Part shown: positions 1-9,581 of the stretch, in pieces | Position numbering within the stretch: position 1 is the stretch's first letter | Layout: every line of letters begins with the position of its first letter | Notes under the pieces: model-generated | Databases searched by the model: none | What the model saw: the letters and a program-made list of their open reading frames with translations, nothing else | What the model was told of the DNA's origin: nothing | Position numbers and translations under genes: made by a program | Assembly: GCA_050951405.1 (NCBI GenBank) | Contig: JBMNIZ010000002.1 | Span: forward strand, 246,277-310,276 | Origin: JBMNIZ01 sp050951405 | GTDB taxonomy: Bacteria > Bacillota > DULZ01 | Direction: 5' to 3' | Length of the DNA stretch: 64,000 bases

Positions 1-2
1 TG

Positions 3-173
3 GTGGAGGAATTTGGCGCCCAGTTGGTGGGTACCGGGGTTTTAGTGGAGACGGCCTTGCCCGAGGAAAAATTAATCGAAGACTATCTGGCCCTGCTGCT
101 GCTGGAAGAGGTGGATGAAAAAAGCGGTTTGGTAAAGATGAGAATTTCACCACAGCTGAAGCGGCTTCTTTAA
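3..173 (+). CDS. purR: PurR-type pur operon repressor, C-terminal end (partial)
   Basis: Reading frame 3 is open from the window edge to TAA at 171-173 and gives the last 56 residues of a protein. The segment with GTGVLVET followed by an acidic stretch resembles the C-terminal end of the phosphoribosyltransferase-like domain of PurR, which represses purine biosynthesis genes and senses PRPP. Position supports this: in Bacillus purR lies just upstream of spoVG and glmU, as here. The N-terminal DNA-binding domain is outside the window, so the call rests on a short tail plus gene order. Confidence 0.65.
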   Translation: MEEFGAQLVGTGVLVETALPEEKLIEDYLALLLLEEVDEKSGLVKMRISPQLKRLL

Positions 174-265
174 GGAGAGATCCGGGAAGAAAAGCGGTTT
201 ATTCCGGGTAAAAAAGAAGAAAAGGTATACATTGAGGAAAAGTTGTAAAAATTAAAGGTAAGAAA

Positions 266-295
266 GAAGGAATTTTATCCCATATGGGAGAATTA
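266..295 (+). promoter_or_regulatory. Sigma-H type promoter of spoVG
   Basis: GAAGGAATT at 266-274 fits the sigma-H -35 consensus RnAGGAwWW. GGAGAATTA at 287-295 fits the -10 consensus RnnGAATww. The spacer is 12 nt, and the -10 lies about 50 bp before the spoVG ATG. B. subtilis spoVG is a classic sigma-H gene, so match and context agree. Confidence 0.75.
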
Positions 296-345
296 GGACA
301 AACATCACTTTCAACTTCTTGAAAAGGCAAAAAGGTGGTGAGCTG

Positions 346-600
346 ATGAATATTACGGACGTACGGGTGCGCAAGATCAACCAGGAAGGAAAAATGAAAG
401 CTATTGTGTCGGTTACTTTTGATGATGCTTTTGTGGTTCATGATGTGAAGGTAGTGGAAGGTCAAAACGGGCTTTTTGTGGCTATGCCAAGCCGGAAGAC
501 GCCGGATGGTGAATACAGGGATATCGCTCACCCGATATCTGCTTCGGCCAGAAGCGTGATTCAAGAAGCAGTTTTGAAGGCCTATCAGGAAGCCATTTAA
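346..600 (+). CDS. spoVG: Septation/sporulation regulator SpoVG
   Basis: An 84-residue protein starting MNITDVRVRK, the typical SpoVG N-terminus, with the conserved core FVAMPSRKTPDGEYRDIAHPI near residues 45-65. SpoVG is a small site-specific nucleic-acid-binding protein affecting septation, sporulation and other stationary-phase processes. I chose ATG 346 because it follows an AAGGTGGTGAG Shine-Dalgarno at about 8 nt; an upstream in-frame TTG at 319 has none. The gene sits between purR and glmU as in Bacillus, has its own sigma-H type promoter and ends in a short intrinsic terminator. The frame is intact. Confidence 0.95.
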   Translation: MNITDVRVRKINQEGKMKAIVSVTFDDAFVVHDVKVVEGQNGLFVAMPSRKTPDGEYRDIAHPISASARSVIQEAVLKAYQEAI

Positions 601-620
601 GGAGCGAAAGCTCCTTTTTA
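599..620 (+). terminator. Rho-independent terminator after spoVG
   Basis: GGAGC (601-605), GAAA loop, GCTCC (610-614), then five T. It begins directly after the spoVG stop codon. Confidence 0.8.
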
Positions 621-648
621 ATTATCGGAGAAAAGAAGGTGTCTTTGT

Positions 649-1473
649 ATGGAAGAGCAAAAGATTGGAATTATCGGCACAGGCAGTTTGGGCGGGATGC
701 TCATCAAGGCCTTTACCGGCAAAGGGGCTTGGCCTGCCGAAAGGATCCTGGTTTTTAACCGCACTTCCGCCAAGGCAGAGAAGTTTAGAGAAGATTTGCC
801 GGGATTGGGGCTGGCTTCTTCTCCCCGAGATGTGGTGGATCAATGCCGCTGGATTTTTCTCTGTGTTAAACCCGGGGATCTGAAGGGACTTTTGGCGGAG
901 ACGGGCACGGTTTTTGACCAGGATCGGCTTCTGGTTTCCACTTTATTGTCTCCCTCCCTGCAGGAGCTGGACCGGCTGCTGACAGGGAAGATCGTTCGAC
1001 TGTATCCCAGCGTCACCCAGAGCGTGGGCCATGGTGTCAATCTGGTCTGCTTCGGCAGCCGGGTGACCGGGGCCGAACGGGAGGAGTTTATCGGGCTGGT
1101 GGATCGCATCGGCAAGACTTTCGTGGTGCCCGAAGAATGGGTTCGTCCTTATGGAGATATTACCAGCTGCGGGCCGGCCTTCATGGCTTATATGGTCTAT
1201 TCCTTAGCCAATGAAGCGGTGGCCCATGGTGTGGAGAGGGAAAAGGCGGAAGAGATGGCCATGGAGACCATGCTGGGAACGGCCCTGCTCCTCCGGGAGG
1301 AGGGAAGTTTTTCCGGTCTCATTTCCCGGGTGGCCACCCCCGGCGGCTGCACCAGGGAAGGCCTAAAAGTATTGGAAGCCGGCCTGCCTCCGGTGATAAA
1401 GGAGGTTTTCCGGGCCACTTGGGAAAGAGAGCAGGCCCTCAATGAGAAGATCGCTGCGGAGCTGAAAGGTTAA
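649..1473 (+). CDS. ComER-like / pyrroline-5-carboxylate reductase family protein
   Basis: A 274-residue intact ORF of the ProC family. The N-terminal NAD(P)-binding loop is visible (IGIIGTGSLGGML, residues 6-18). The C-terminal dimerisation domain has ITSCGPAFMAYM (about 173-184) and VATPGGCTREGL (about 228-239), the family signatures. ProC reduces pyrroline-5-carboxylate to proline, and the paralogue ComER shares the fold but has a sporulation/biofilm-linked role in Bacillus. The SCGPAF form and position beside spoVG make ComER or a second ProC equally likely. ATG 649 follows AAGAAGG. The next gene begins 21 bp downstream, so co-transcription with it is likely. Confidence 0.75.
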   Translation: MEEQKIGIIGTGSLGGMLIKAFTGKGAWPAERILVFNRTSAKAEKFREDLPGLGLASSPRDVVDQCRWIFLCVKPGDLKGLLAETGTVFDQDRLLVSTLLSPSLQELDRLLTGKIVRLYPSVTQSVGHGVNLVCFGSRVTGAEREEFIGLVDRIGKTFVVPEEWVRPYGDITSCGPAFMAYMVYSLANEAVAHGVEREKAEEMAMETMLGTALLLREEGSFSGLISRVATPGGCTREGLKVLEAGLPPVIKEVFRATWEREQALNEKIAAELKG

Positions 1474-1494
1474 GGAAGGGAGAGGGGGAAGCAG

Positions 1495-2622
1495 GTGAGT
1501 ATTTTCCAACAGGCTGCTGAGCATGTCCGGCCTTTTCTCCTTTTCCAGCTGGGAGAGGGGACTGGCAGTGCGCCTGCTGGGGGCCGCCCTGATCTTTTTC
1601 GGGTTTCTTGGTTTCCGCGGGATCTTTACCAACCTGATTCTCAAGTTGCTGCTGAATGTCACCGGGAGAACCAAAACCAGGCTGGACGATTATCTTGCGG
1701 GATGTCTTTTCAAAAACCCTTACAGCTTATTTTTTGTATTTCTCGGTCTCTATCTGGCCCTGCTCTGTTTGCCCTTCAGCCGGGAGACCGATGCTTTTAT
1801 TTCTAACGTTTTCAGGTCTGCCTGCTGATCATCTTGGTCGGGGCGGGACTGTACCATTTCTCGGACAGCTTGAAAAGAGATGGAAGCGGAATTAACAGAA
1901 CTTTTCCATGTCCAGGTTGATCGGATCCTACTGCCCTTTTTCTCCAAGGCCTGTGAAGTTCATCATTGTGGCCTTGGCTCCTGACCATGGTGGCCCAGGA
2001 ATGGGATTACCGCATAGACGGCTTCATCGCGGGGCTGGGTCTGGGGGGACTTGGCCTTTTCCTTGGCGGCCAAGGATACCCTGGCCCATGTTTTTGGCGG
2101 ACTGGTGGTCATCCTGGACAAGCCCTTTTCCATCGGGGACTGGATCAAGACCCCCAGTGTGGAGGGAACGGTTGAGGATATCACCTTTCCGCAGTACCAA
2201 GGTGAGGACCTTTGCCCAGGCTCTGGTGACCGTGCCCAACGCCACCCTGGCCAATGAGCCGGTAACCAACTGGACCAGAATGGGCAAAAGGAGGGTCACT
2301 TATCAAGCTGGGCCTTGCTTATGATACCCCAGGGGAAAAACTGAAAAAGGTGTATTGATGAGATCTATGCAGATGCTGCGCAATCATCCCGAGTATCCAT
2401 CAGGAGACGGTTTTTGTCCGCTTCGATTCCTTTGGGGAAAGCGGCCTGGAATTGTTGATGTATTTTTTTACGAGCACCACCAGCTGGGCGGAGTTTTTGC
2501 GGGTCAAGGAAGATACAAACTTTAGAATTATGGAGATACTGGAAAAGGAAGGGGTGAGGATCGCCCTGCCCAGCAGGACCGTCTATCTGGAAAAATCACC
2601 CCAGGCGGAGGAGGAAGCCTGA
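1495..2622 (+). pseudogene. MscS-family mechanosensitive channel (multiple frameshifts)
   Basis: Spliced across frames, this region reads as one MscS-type protein of about 370 residues. It has N-terminal hydrophobic segments (1545-1900), then the pore and beta-domain region: KDTLAHVFGGLVVILDKPFSIGD around 2065-2145, EGTVEDITF, VTVPNATLANEPVTNW around 2225-2275, and an alpha/beta C-terminal part ending at TGA 2620-2622. MscS channels open on membrane tension and release solutes during hypo-osmotic shock. No single frame covers more than about a third of it. Shifts lie near 1545, 1815, 1885, 1960, 2060, 2190, 2310, 2350 and 2400. Given the same pattern in essential neighbours these may be base-calling errors, but true inactivation cannot be excluded for this dispensable gene. 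It lies 21 bp after the ComER-like gene. Confidence 0.75.
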
Positions 2623-2814
2623 TCAGACCGCCTTTGAGAAAATGGTGGAGGGGCAGGGGCAAGGCCCTGTTCTTTTATGGGTCTCCCGGTTCTGAAGCCA
2701 TTCCCCGACGCCAAGTGCCTTTCAGCAAGAGGAAATACTCTTGTCAAAAGAGATTCTTAGGTGTAAGCTAGAAACGATGTGGAGGCAGTGTAGCGGGAAG
2801 AGGAGGTTATGTTT

Positions 2815-4187
2815 ATGCCAAAAACGGCGGCGGTGATTCTGGCTGCCGGGAAAGGCACCAGGATGCATTCGGAATTGCCCAAGGTCCTGCACCGGGTGGC
2901 AGGCAAATGCCTGGTGCAGCATGTGCTGGATGCGGTCGGTGAGGCGGGTGTGGTCCAGAAGATCGTGGTCATCGGTCATGGAGGAGAACAGGTGCAGCAG
3001 CTTGTGGGTGACAGTGTGTCTTATGCTTGGCAAAAAGAACAGCTGGGCACAGGGCATGCGGTCTACAGGCCATGCCACATGTGGCCGGTGATGTGGAGCG
3101 GGTTCTGATCCTTTGCGGGGATACGCCCCTCTTAACCGGCCAAAGCCTGAAAAGACTCCTGCGTCATTTTGACGAGACCGGGGTGAAAGGGGCGGTTTTG
3201 ACCGCCTGTCTGGATCGCCCGGATGGCTACGGCCGGGTGGTGAAAGATGAGGAAGGATTGGTCCTCAAGATTGTGGAACAAGGGGATGCCCAGCCCGCCG
3301 AATTGGAGATCAAGGAAGTGAACAGCGGCGTATATTGTTTTGCCAGGAAAGAATTGGAAGAAGCGCTGAAAATTCTGCAGCCGGACAATGTCCAGGGGGA
3401 GTATTATCTCACGGATGTGGTTTCTGTTTTTCGCCGGCAGGGTCTGCCCGTGTCCTCCTGTTTGACCGGGGAAGAAGATATATACGGTATCAATACCCGG
3501 CTGGAGTTAGCCCGGGCGGAAGGAATATTTCGCCGGAGGATCAACGAAAAACTGATGGAGAACGGGGTGACCATCATCGACCCGGCCAGCTCTTATATTG
3601 AGGCTGAGGTGGAAATTGCTCCCGATACTGTAATCCATCCTTTGACTGTGATCCAGGGGAAAACGAAAATAGGGTCCAATTGTCAAGTGGGCCCCAATGT
3701 GGTCATGGTGGACAGCGTTTTGGGAGACGGGGTGAAGGTTTGGCAGTCGGTTTTGGAGGCGGCTGTTGTGGGGAAAGGTTCCCGCATCGGGCCCTTTAGT
3801 TATCTCCGCCCGGGAACGGTGCTGGGGGAGGAGGTGAAAGTGGGGGACTTTGTGGAGCTGAAGAATTCCTTTGTGGGCAATAACAGCAAGGTGCCTCATT
3901 TGACTTATATCGGTGATGCAAGCATCGGGAAAAATGTGAATATCGGGGCGGGGACCATTACCTGTAATTACGACGGGAAAAGGAAATGGCGGACTGTTAT
4001 TGAGGATGATGCTTTTATCGGCAGCAATTCCAATCTGGTGGCCCCTTTAACCATCGGAGAGGGGGCTTATGTGGCTGCAGGTTCTACCCTGACCAAGGAT
4101 CTGCCGGAAAAAAGTCTGGGCATAGCCCGGGGCCGTCAAGTGGTGATCAAGGATTGGGTCACCCGGAAAGAAGGAAAAAAGGATTAA
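2815..4187 (+). CDS. glmU: Bifunctional GlmU: GlcNAc-1-P uridyltransferase / GlcN-1-P acetyltransferase (one frameshift)
   Basis: GlmU makes UDP-GlcNAc for peptidoglycan by acetylating GlcN-1-P and then adding UMP. The N-terminal nucleotidyltransferase signature LAAGKGTRMHSELPKVLH is at about residues 8-25, and ILCGDTPLL follows. The C-terminal left-handed beta-helix acetyltransferase shows NIGAGTITCNYDGKRK and AAGSTLTKD. The frame breaks near 3073: GCGGTCTACAGGCC lacks one T of the expected GTC-TTA-CAG, after which the protein continues in the next frame. ATG 2815 is preferred because AGGAGG at 2801-2806 is 8 nt upstream; ATG 2809 is only 2 nt from it. Total length of about 457 aa is normal. 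The gene is essential, so the shift is probably a sequencing error. prs follows, as in Bacillus. Confidence 0.9.
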
Positions 4188-4270
4188 GGTGGCAAATTAA
4201 TCTTTTCCGGGAAGGATGCCTTGGTGGCGGGATCACCGGGCCAAATAGAAGTAGAAGACGGAGGTTGATT

Positions 4271-5219
4271 ATGGCTGGGTCTCGACAAGAATTTAAATTA
4301 TTTACGGCTAATGCCAATCCTGCCCTGGCTGAGGAAATTGCCGAGTATTTGGGAGTGAGGCTGGGGGCTGCTAAAGTGGCTCGCTTTAGCGATGGTGAGA
4401 TCTGTATTAGCATCGAAGAGAGTGTGCGAGGGTGCGGATGTTTTTGTCATTCAACCTACCTGCCATCCGGTGAACGATAATCTGATGGAGCTTTTGATCC
4501 TGATTGATGGATTGCGCCGTGCTTCAGCCAGACGCATTACCGCTGTCGTTCCTTATTACGGCTATGCCCGGCAGGAGCGGAAAAGCCGGGCCAGAGACCC
4601 GATTTCCGCTAAATTGGTGGCCAATTTGATTACGGCTGCCGGGGCCAGGCGCGTGGTGACCATGGACCTGCATGCCAATGCTATTCAAGGTTTTTTCGAT
4701 ATTCCCGTGGACCATCTGCCCGGAGTGCCTATTTTAAGCCAGTATTTTTTGAATAAGGGCCTGCAGGATGTGGTGGTGGTTTCCCCGGATATTGGCGGGG
4801 TGACCCGGGCCAGGGATTTGGCCAACCGGTTGGGAGTGGAAATCGCCATTATCGACAAACGCCGGCCCAGCCCTAATGTGGCTGAGATCATGAATGTGAT
4901 CGGCAAGGTGGAAGGCAAGACGGTGATCATGATCGATGATATAATAGACACCGCGGGGACCATTACCCAAGGGGCCCAGGCCTTGGTGGAACACGGAGCC
5001 AAAGAGGTTTACGCCTGCTGTACTCACCCGGTTCTTTCGGGACCGGCCCTGGAGAGGTTGGAAGCTTCAGTGATTAAGGAGGTGGTGGTGACCAATACCA
5101 TCCCTGTCCCGGTTAAAAAAGAAGGTTCCAAAATAAGGGTGCTCTCAGTGGCTCCTCTTTTGGGCGAAGCCATCATTCGCATCCATGAGGATCTCTCCGT
5201 CAGCAAACTTTTTGATTGA
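4271..5219 (+). CDS. prs: Ribose-phosphate pyrophosphokinase (one frameshift)
   Basis: PRPP synthase transfers pyrophosphate from ATP to ribose-5-phosphate, feeding purine, pyrimidine, NAD, histidine and tryptophan synthesis. Visible motifs are FSDGEICISIEESVRG early, PYYGYARQERKSRARDPISAK, TMDLHANAIQGFF and the PRPP-binding loop VIMIDDIIDTAGTI. The frame breaks near 4431: CGAGGGTGCGG has one G too many relative to CGA-GGT-GCG-GAT. Corrected length is about 315 aa, the usual family size. ATG 4271 starts MAGSRQEFKLFTANANP. The gene follows glmU by 84 bp and converges with the PRC-barrel gene, leaving 15 bp between stop codons with no obvious terminator. Confidence 0.92.
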
Positions 5220-5234
5220 GCTATTGAGAGGATG

Positions 5235-5972
5235 CTATGTTTTTTCCTTTTCAACTGAGGATGGGCTTTCGACGCCGGTGAGAACGAGCTTTTCCGGCGC
5301 TTGTTTTTGGGCGGAAGCAGGGCTCTTTTCCTCTTCTTCGTTGGCGGTGATTTTTTCTACGGATTTGTACAGGCTTTCTCCCAGCTTTTTGGTGGTTTCC
5401 ACCGTTGAGCTCCAAACCTTTTGGCTTGTTTCCTTCACGGTCCGGGCTGTGCCGGAAAGCCCTGTTTCCTCTCGTTTTAAAAGCTTTTGGGCGCCGGCTT
5501 GGACGATCACGGTGTTTCTGCCGATGGTGGAGATGGCCTCTCCGGGGAGAAAGGCCCGGCCGTGAAACAAGTCGCTTAGGAAACTGCCGGAGATTTCCAG
5601 GTCGGTAATCTGACCTGAAGGCGCATGAAAGCTGTATTCTTCCACTGTACCAAGCAGGGTCCCATCCTGGGTGATGACTTTGGCATCCAGCAGTTGGACC
5701 GGTCGCTTCAAGAAGGGCGCCAGCTGAGGCAGATTTACGGCTCTCTTACAATCCTTGGGGTCCCGGATGGTTACTGCGTGTTCCCCGATGCTTTCGATAT
5801 CTTCATAGGGAATCAGGCGGGGTTCTTTAAAGAAACCTTTCCGGTAGTCCAGGACCAGAGCGGCTAGAGACCGCTGTTCCGGATCAATGACCACGTCCAG
5901 GACTACTCCCTGCTGTTCACCATTACTTAAGCTGATGACAGGCAAATTCAAGAGTTTTTTGATCCGATACAC
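5235..5972 (-). CDS. PRC-barrel domain protein
   Basis: An intact 245-residue cytoplasmic protein with two PRC-barrel-like modules. The first is at about residues 1-75 (GEQQGVVLDVVIDPEQRSL) and the second at about 85-165 (VITQDGTLLGTVEEYSF). A charged, low-complexity tail (about 175-245) rich in K, E, S and T follows. PRC barrels are small beta folds found in RimM, photosynthetic reaction centre H subunits and the sporulation-linked YlmC/YmxH group. The function of this protein is unknown. Start is GTG 5972 on the minus strand, behind GGGAGGTG. It is transcribed divergently from ctc and convergently to prs. Confidence 0.7.
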   Translation of the reverse strand: MYRIKKLLNLPVISLSNGEQQGVVLDVVIDPEQRSLAALVLDYRKGFFKEPRLIPYEDIESIGEHAVTIRDPKDCKRAVNLPQLAPFLKRPVQLLDAKVITQDGTLLGTVEEYSFHAPSGQITDLEISGSFLSDLFHGRAFLPGEAISTIGRNTVIVQAGAQKLLKREETGLSGTARTVKETSQKVWSSTVETTKKLGESLYKSVEKITANEEEEKSPASAQKQAPEKLVLTGVESPSSVEKEKT

Positions 5973-6109
5973 GTTTGCACCTCCCTGGGAAACAAGTTTG
6001 TTTTTAGATAATATTCACAGAAAATGGGTATTATGCTTTTGGGGAGGATATCTGGCCGCAATATGAACAAAGCATGCTCCAATCATCTTTTTAAAGGGGG
6101 AATAATTTA

Positions 6110-6748
6110 ATGAAACAAGCGATTCTGCAGGCGGAAAAACGCCAGGAGGTAGGTAAAGGAGCAGTGGGCAGACTGCGCCGCAGAGGTATGGTTCCGGCAG
6201 TTCTCTATGGTGCCGATAATTTGAACCTGAATCTGGCTTTACCCTTAAGGGAGTTAAACAAATTTCTGGCAAGCTTTGGTGCCAACGCTTTGGTCAAGCT
6301 GTCAGTGGCCGGCGACCGGGAATACAGCACTTTACTCAGGGAAGTGCAGAGGGATGCGGTCAAGCAGGAAGTGATCCACCTGGATTTCATGGAGATTTCT
6401 ATGACGGAGAAACTGTCCACTTCAGTTCCCATCCGGATTACTGGGGAGGCCAAGGGAGTGAAAGAAGGCGGTGTCATCCAGTACTTGCTGCGGGAACTGG
6501 ACATTGAATGTCTCCCTGCCGATCTTCCCGAGGCCATTATGGTGGATGTCGGCGAGCTGGGTATCGGGGAGCAAATCCTGGTGGAGGACCTGATCCTGCC
6601 GGAAGGAGTGACCGCCCTGACCGAGGGGGATACCCAGGTGGTCAGCGTGGTAGCACCTCGCCTGGAAGAAGAAAAGGGGCCGGAAGAGGAAGAAGCGGAA
6701 GTGGCGTTGGAAGAGGATACAGGGGAAATGGCTGGCGAAGAAGAATAA
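6110..6748 (+). CDS. ctc: 50S ribosomal protein L25 / general stress protein Ctc
   Basis: A 212-residue L25/TL5/Ctc protein binding 5S rRNA on the large subunit. The N-terminal L25 domain (residues 1-90) contains GKGAVGRLRRRGMVPAVLYG and LREVQRDAVKQEVIHLDFMEI. The C-terminal TL5-type beta domain (about 95-185) contains VPIRITGEAKGVKEGGVIQ. A very acidic tail of about 25 residues ends the protein. AAAGGGGG lies 10 nt before the ATG. Position after prs matches Bacillus, although the PRC-barrel gene on the opposite strand now separates them. The frame is intact. Confidence 0.93.
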   Translation: MKQAILQAEKRQEVGKGAVGRLRRRGMVPAVLYGADNLNLNLALPLRELNKFLASFGANALVKLSVAGDREYSTLLREVQRDAVKQEVIHLDFMEISMTEKLSTSVPIRITGEAKGVKEGGVIQYLLRELDIECLPADLPEAIMVDVGELGIGEQILVEDLILPEGVTALTEGDTQVVSVVAPRLEEEKGPEEEEAEVALEEDTGEMAGEEE

Positions 6749-6761
6749 AGTATATAGCACA

Positions 6762-6800
6762 CCCCAGTCCCCATGAAAAGGGGATTGGGGTTTTTCTTTT
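6762..6800 (+). terminator. Rho-independent terminator after ctc
   Basis: An 11-bp stem (6762-6772 with 6780-6790, one G-T pair) is followed by a T-rich run at 6791-6800. It separates ctc from the germination operon. Confidence 0.85.
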
Positions 6801-6873
6801 GGGGAAGGAAACATAACTTCTGTTATTTAGCACAAACTATGGATTGTAATGAACGACCGGACAGGTGAGAGAC

Positions 6874-8475
6874 TTGGTCAAGAAACCGAAAAAAATGGCG
6901 GGGAATGACAAAGGGGGGGCGGGGGAGAAGGAGCTGAGCCGGGAACAGCTCTTTGATGAGGCCATCAGCAAAGACCTGGAGCACAACCTGGCGGTCATCA
7001 AAGGGCGCCTGGGAGGAAACCAGGATGTGGTCATCCACCCTTTTGTCCTCGGGAGGGCGGCCGTCAAGGCTGCTCTCTTTTATGTTGACGGGCTGGTGGA
7101 TCAGCGATGTTCATCGGCGACTATATCTTAAAACCCCTGAAAATCGAGCTGCCCCTGCTGGAAGCAGTCCGGGACGGGGAGCAGAAGTCTGGTCCCGGCT
7201 CTGATGGAAATGTTATCTAAGCGGGGTATCACCACCGGGGAAATCAAGAAGGAAAACCAATTTGAAAAGCTTTTCCTGGCTGCTTTATCGGGAGACGTGG
7301 TTTTGCTGGTTGACGGGTGCGCAGAAGCCCTGGTTATCGGGGTCAGGGGCTGGGAAAGCAGGGGTATTGGGGAGCCCTATACAGAGGCTCTGATCCGGGG
7401 CCCCAGAGATGGTTTTACTGAAACCTTGCGGACCAATACAGTGGCCTTGAGGAGGAGGCTAAGGGACCCCGGCTTCCGGCTGGAGAGTATGAGGTTGGGG
7501 AAACGCACCAAAACCGATATGGTTCTTTGTTACATAGAAGATATTGTGAACAATACTGTACTGGAGGAAATCCGTCGCCGCCTGGATACGGTTGATATTG
7601 ATGCCATCCTGGAAAGCGGCTACGTGGAGCAATTGATTGAAGACAGCTTTCTTTCACCTTTTCCCCAGGTCCAGTATACGGAGCGTCCCGGACAAGGCGG
7701 CGGCGGCGATTCTGGAGGGGCAGAGTGGTCATACTTGGTGGATACCACCCCTTTTGCCTTGATCGTTCCGGCCACCTTTGCCCAGTTTTTTCAGAGTCCG
7801 GAAGACTACTATGAACGATGGATCATCGGTTCCCTCACCCGCCTGATCCGGATTGTCGCCTCTTATCTGGCGGTCTTTTCTACCCGGCGTGTACGTGGCG
7901 GCTGTTTCTTTTCACCCGGGCCTCATTCCCACTAAACTGGCCCTGGCCATCGCTGCCGCCCGGGAAGGAATGCCCTTCCCGGTGGTGGTGGAAGCATTAT
8001 TAATGGAAATCTCCTTTGAATTTCTCCGTGAAGCGGGAGCCAGGTTGCCCCGGGCCATCGGCCAGACCATTGGCATTGTGGGGGGCTCTGATCATCGGGG
8101 AAGCGGCGGTCCGGGCCAACGTGACCAGCCCCATCATGGTCATCATCGTGGCCCTCACGGCCATCGCCTCTTTTGCCATTCCTTCTTATAATCTGGGGAT
8201 TGGTTTTCGCATGCTCCGCTTTCCACTCATCCTGCTGGCCGGTGTACTTTCGGCCTCTACGGGGTGGTCCTGGGCTTTATCCTGTAGTCAATGTCCACAT
8301 GGTCAGCCTCAAGTCTTTTGGCGTAAGCTATCTTTCTCCCTTTGCTCCTTACCAGGTTTCGGATTGGAAGGACCTTTTAATCAGGGCTCCTATCAGGACC
8401 ATGATTAAAAGGCCGGTCCTGACCGGTCCCCAGGATACTATCAGGCAGAAAAACAGGAAAAAGGAAGGGTGGTAA
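6874..8475 (+). pseudogene. GerA/GerKA-family spore germinant receptor subunit A (multiple frameshifts)
   Basis: Spliced across frames this is one GerA-type subunit of about 530 residues. It has a soluble N-terminal domain (FIGDYILKPLK; GWESRGIGEPYTEALIRGPRDGFTETLRTN at 7350-7440), then hydrophobic segments with LVDTTPFALIVPATFAQFFQSPEDYY, FLPGVYVAAVSFHPGLIPT and VNVHMVSLKSFGV. Such subunits sit in the spore inner membrane with B and C partners and sense nutrients. Shifts are near 7105, 7195, 7685, 7715, 7730, 7875, 8085 and 8250-8290, mostly one base in a short run. Three around 7680-7735 cancel out, so an open frame hides an out-of-frame patch. TTG 6874, just after AGGTGAG, is a better start than GTG 6865, which lies inside it. 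First gene of the receptor operon. Confidence 0.85.
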
Positions 8476-8477
8476 GA

Positions 8478-9581
8478 TTGAGGCTGCCTGAAGACAGGAT
8501 CACAGCCAGCCAACTGGCCATCAGTCTAATTTCTACCATTGTCGGGGTGGAGGCTTTTATCATGCCCAGATCGGTGGTGGAAAGCGCCGGCAGGGATGGC
8601 TGGCTCTCCATACTGATCGGAGGAGTCCTGGCCATACTGGTGGTACTGGGTTTGTGCTATCTGGGGACCAGTTATCCAGGGGAGAGCCCTGTGACGTATT
8701 TTGCTAAAATCCTGGGAAAGGTACCGGGGAATTTTACCATTTCCGTTTTTCTTGTTTTCTATTTGTGTCTTTGCGGGTGGGTATTGCGGATTTTTGGGGA
8801 CATGGTGAAGGTTTACCTGCTGACAAAAACCCCTATTGAGGTCATTATTTTTTCCATGCTGTTGACGGCGGCGTATCTGGTCAATCATGGACTGAATCCT
8901 CTGGTCCGGGCTATCCAGGTCTTCTTTCCTTTGTTGATTATTCCGGTAGCTGTAGTTATTCTGATGGTCCAGGGACTGGTGGATTACCGGCAACTATTAC
9001 CTGTTATGTCTGGAGGTTTGCTACCGGTTCTGAAGGGAAGTATTAATGGCTATGTGGTATTCAGCGGCTTTGGGATCATTGCCTTTCTTTTGCCCTCCAT
9101 GACCAATCCCCGGGAAGGATTCAAGGCCGCCTCTTTGGGTATGGGACTGGTTGTGGGCATTTATCTGATTATCTTTATCCTGACCATTGCCCATTTTGGT
9201 CCGGTGGAAACCGGCTTTGCCATTTATCCAGTAATAGACCTGGTTCGAGAGGTAAGAGCTCCCGGCGCTTTTCTGGAAAGGTTGGATTTACTTTTGCTTT
9301 TCTTCTGGATTTTGACTGTTTTCATCTCGGTAGCCGTTCTCTTCTATGTAGTTGTTCTCGGGTTTTCCCAGTTGTTGGGTCTGAAAGAACAACGGCCTCT
9401 GGTCTATCTGGTTTTACCCTTGATTTATCTGGTGGCCATGCGACCACGGGATTTTGACAGTACGGAGCTTTTGGGACTGTGGATGGGTTATGGCAGCATG
9501 GCACTGGCGTCAGTTGTATTGCTGATGATTCTGATCGTTTGGGTGAAGAAACTCCCGGGAGGTGGGAAAAATGCCAGGTAA
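8478..9581 (+). CDS. GerB/GerKB-family spore germinant receptor permease-like subunit B
   Basis: An intact integral membrane protein of about 367 residues with roughly ten hydrophobic segments. It belongs to the GerAB/GerKB (endospore germination permease) branch of the APC superfamily. It begins with the family-like ITASQLAISLISTIVGVEAFIMPR and ends with a basic tail. The B subunit is thought to bind the germinant within the inner spore membrane. GGAAGGG at 8463-8469 points to TTG 8478 rather than GTG 8469. The gene starts 2 bp after the A subunit stop and overlaps the start of the C subunit, so the three are translationally linked. Confidence 0.9.
   Translation: MRLPEDRITASQLAISLISTIVGVEAFIMPRSVVESAGRDGWLSILIGGVLAILVVLGLCYLGTSYPGESPVTYFAKILGKVPGNFTISVFLVFYLCLCGWVLRIFGDMVKVYLLTKTPIEVIIFSMLLTAAYLVNHGLNPLVRAIQVFFPLLIIPVAVVILMVQGLVDYRQLLPVMSGGLLPVLKGSINGYVVFSGFGIIAFLLPSMTNPREGFKAASLGMGLVVGIYLIIFILTIAHFGPVETGFAIYPVIDLVREVRAPGAFLERLDLLLLFFWILTVFISVAVLFYVVVLGFSQLLGLKEQRPLVYLVLPLIYLVAMRPRDFDSTELLGLWMGYGSMALASVVLLMILIVWVKKLPGGGKNAR

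Noticed and set aside
199..564. 121-codon minus-strand ORF opposite spoVG
   Set aside because: Shadow of spoVG; no homology-like text, no ribosome site, and it crosses the sigma-H promoter.
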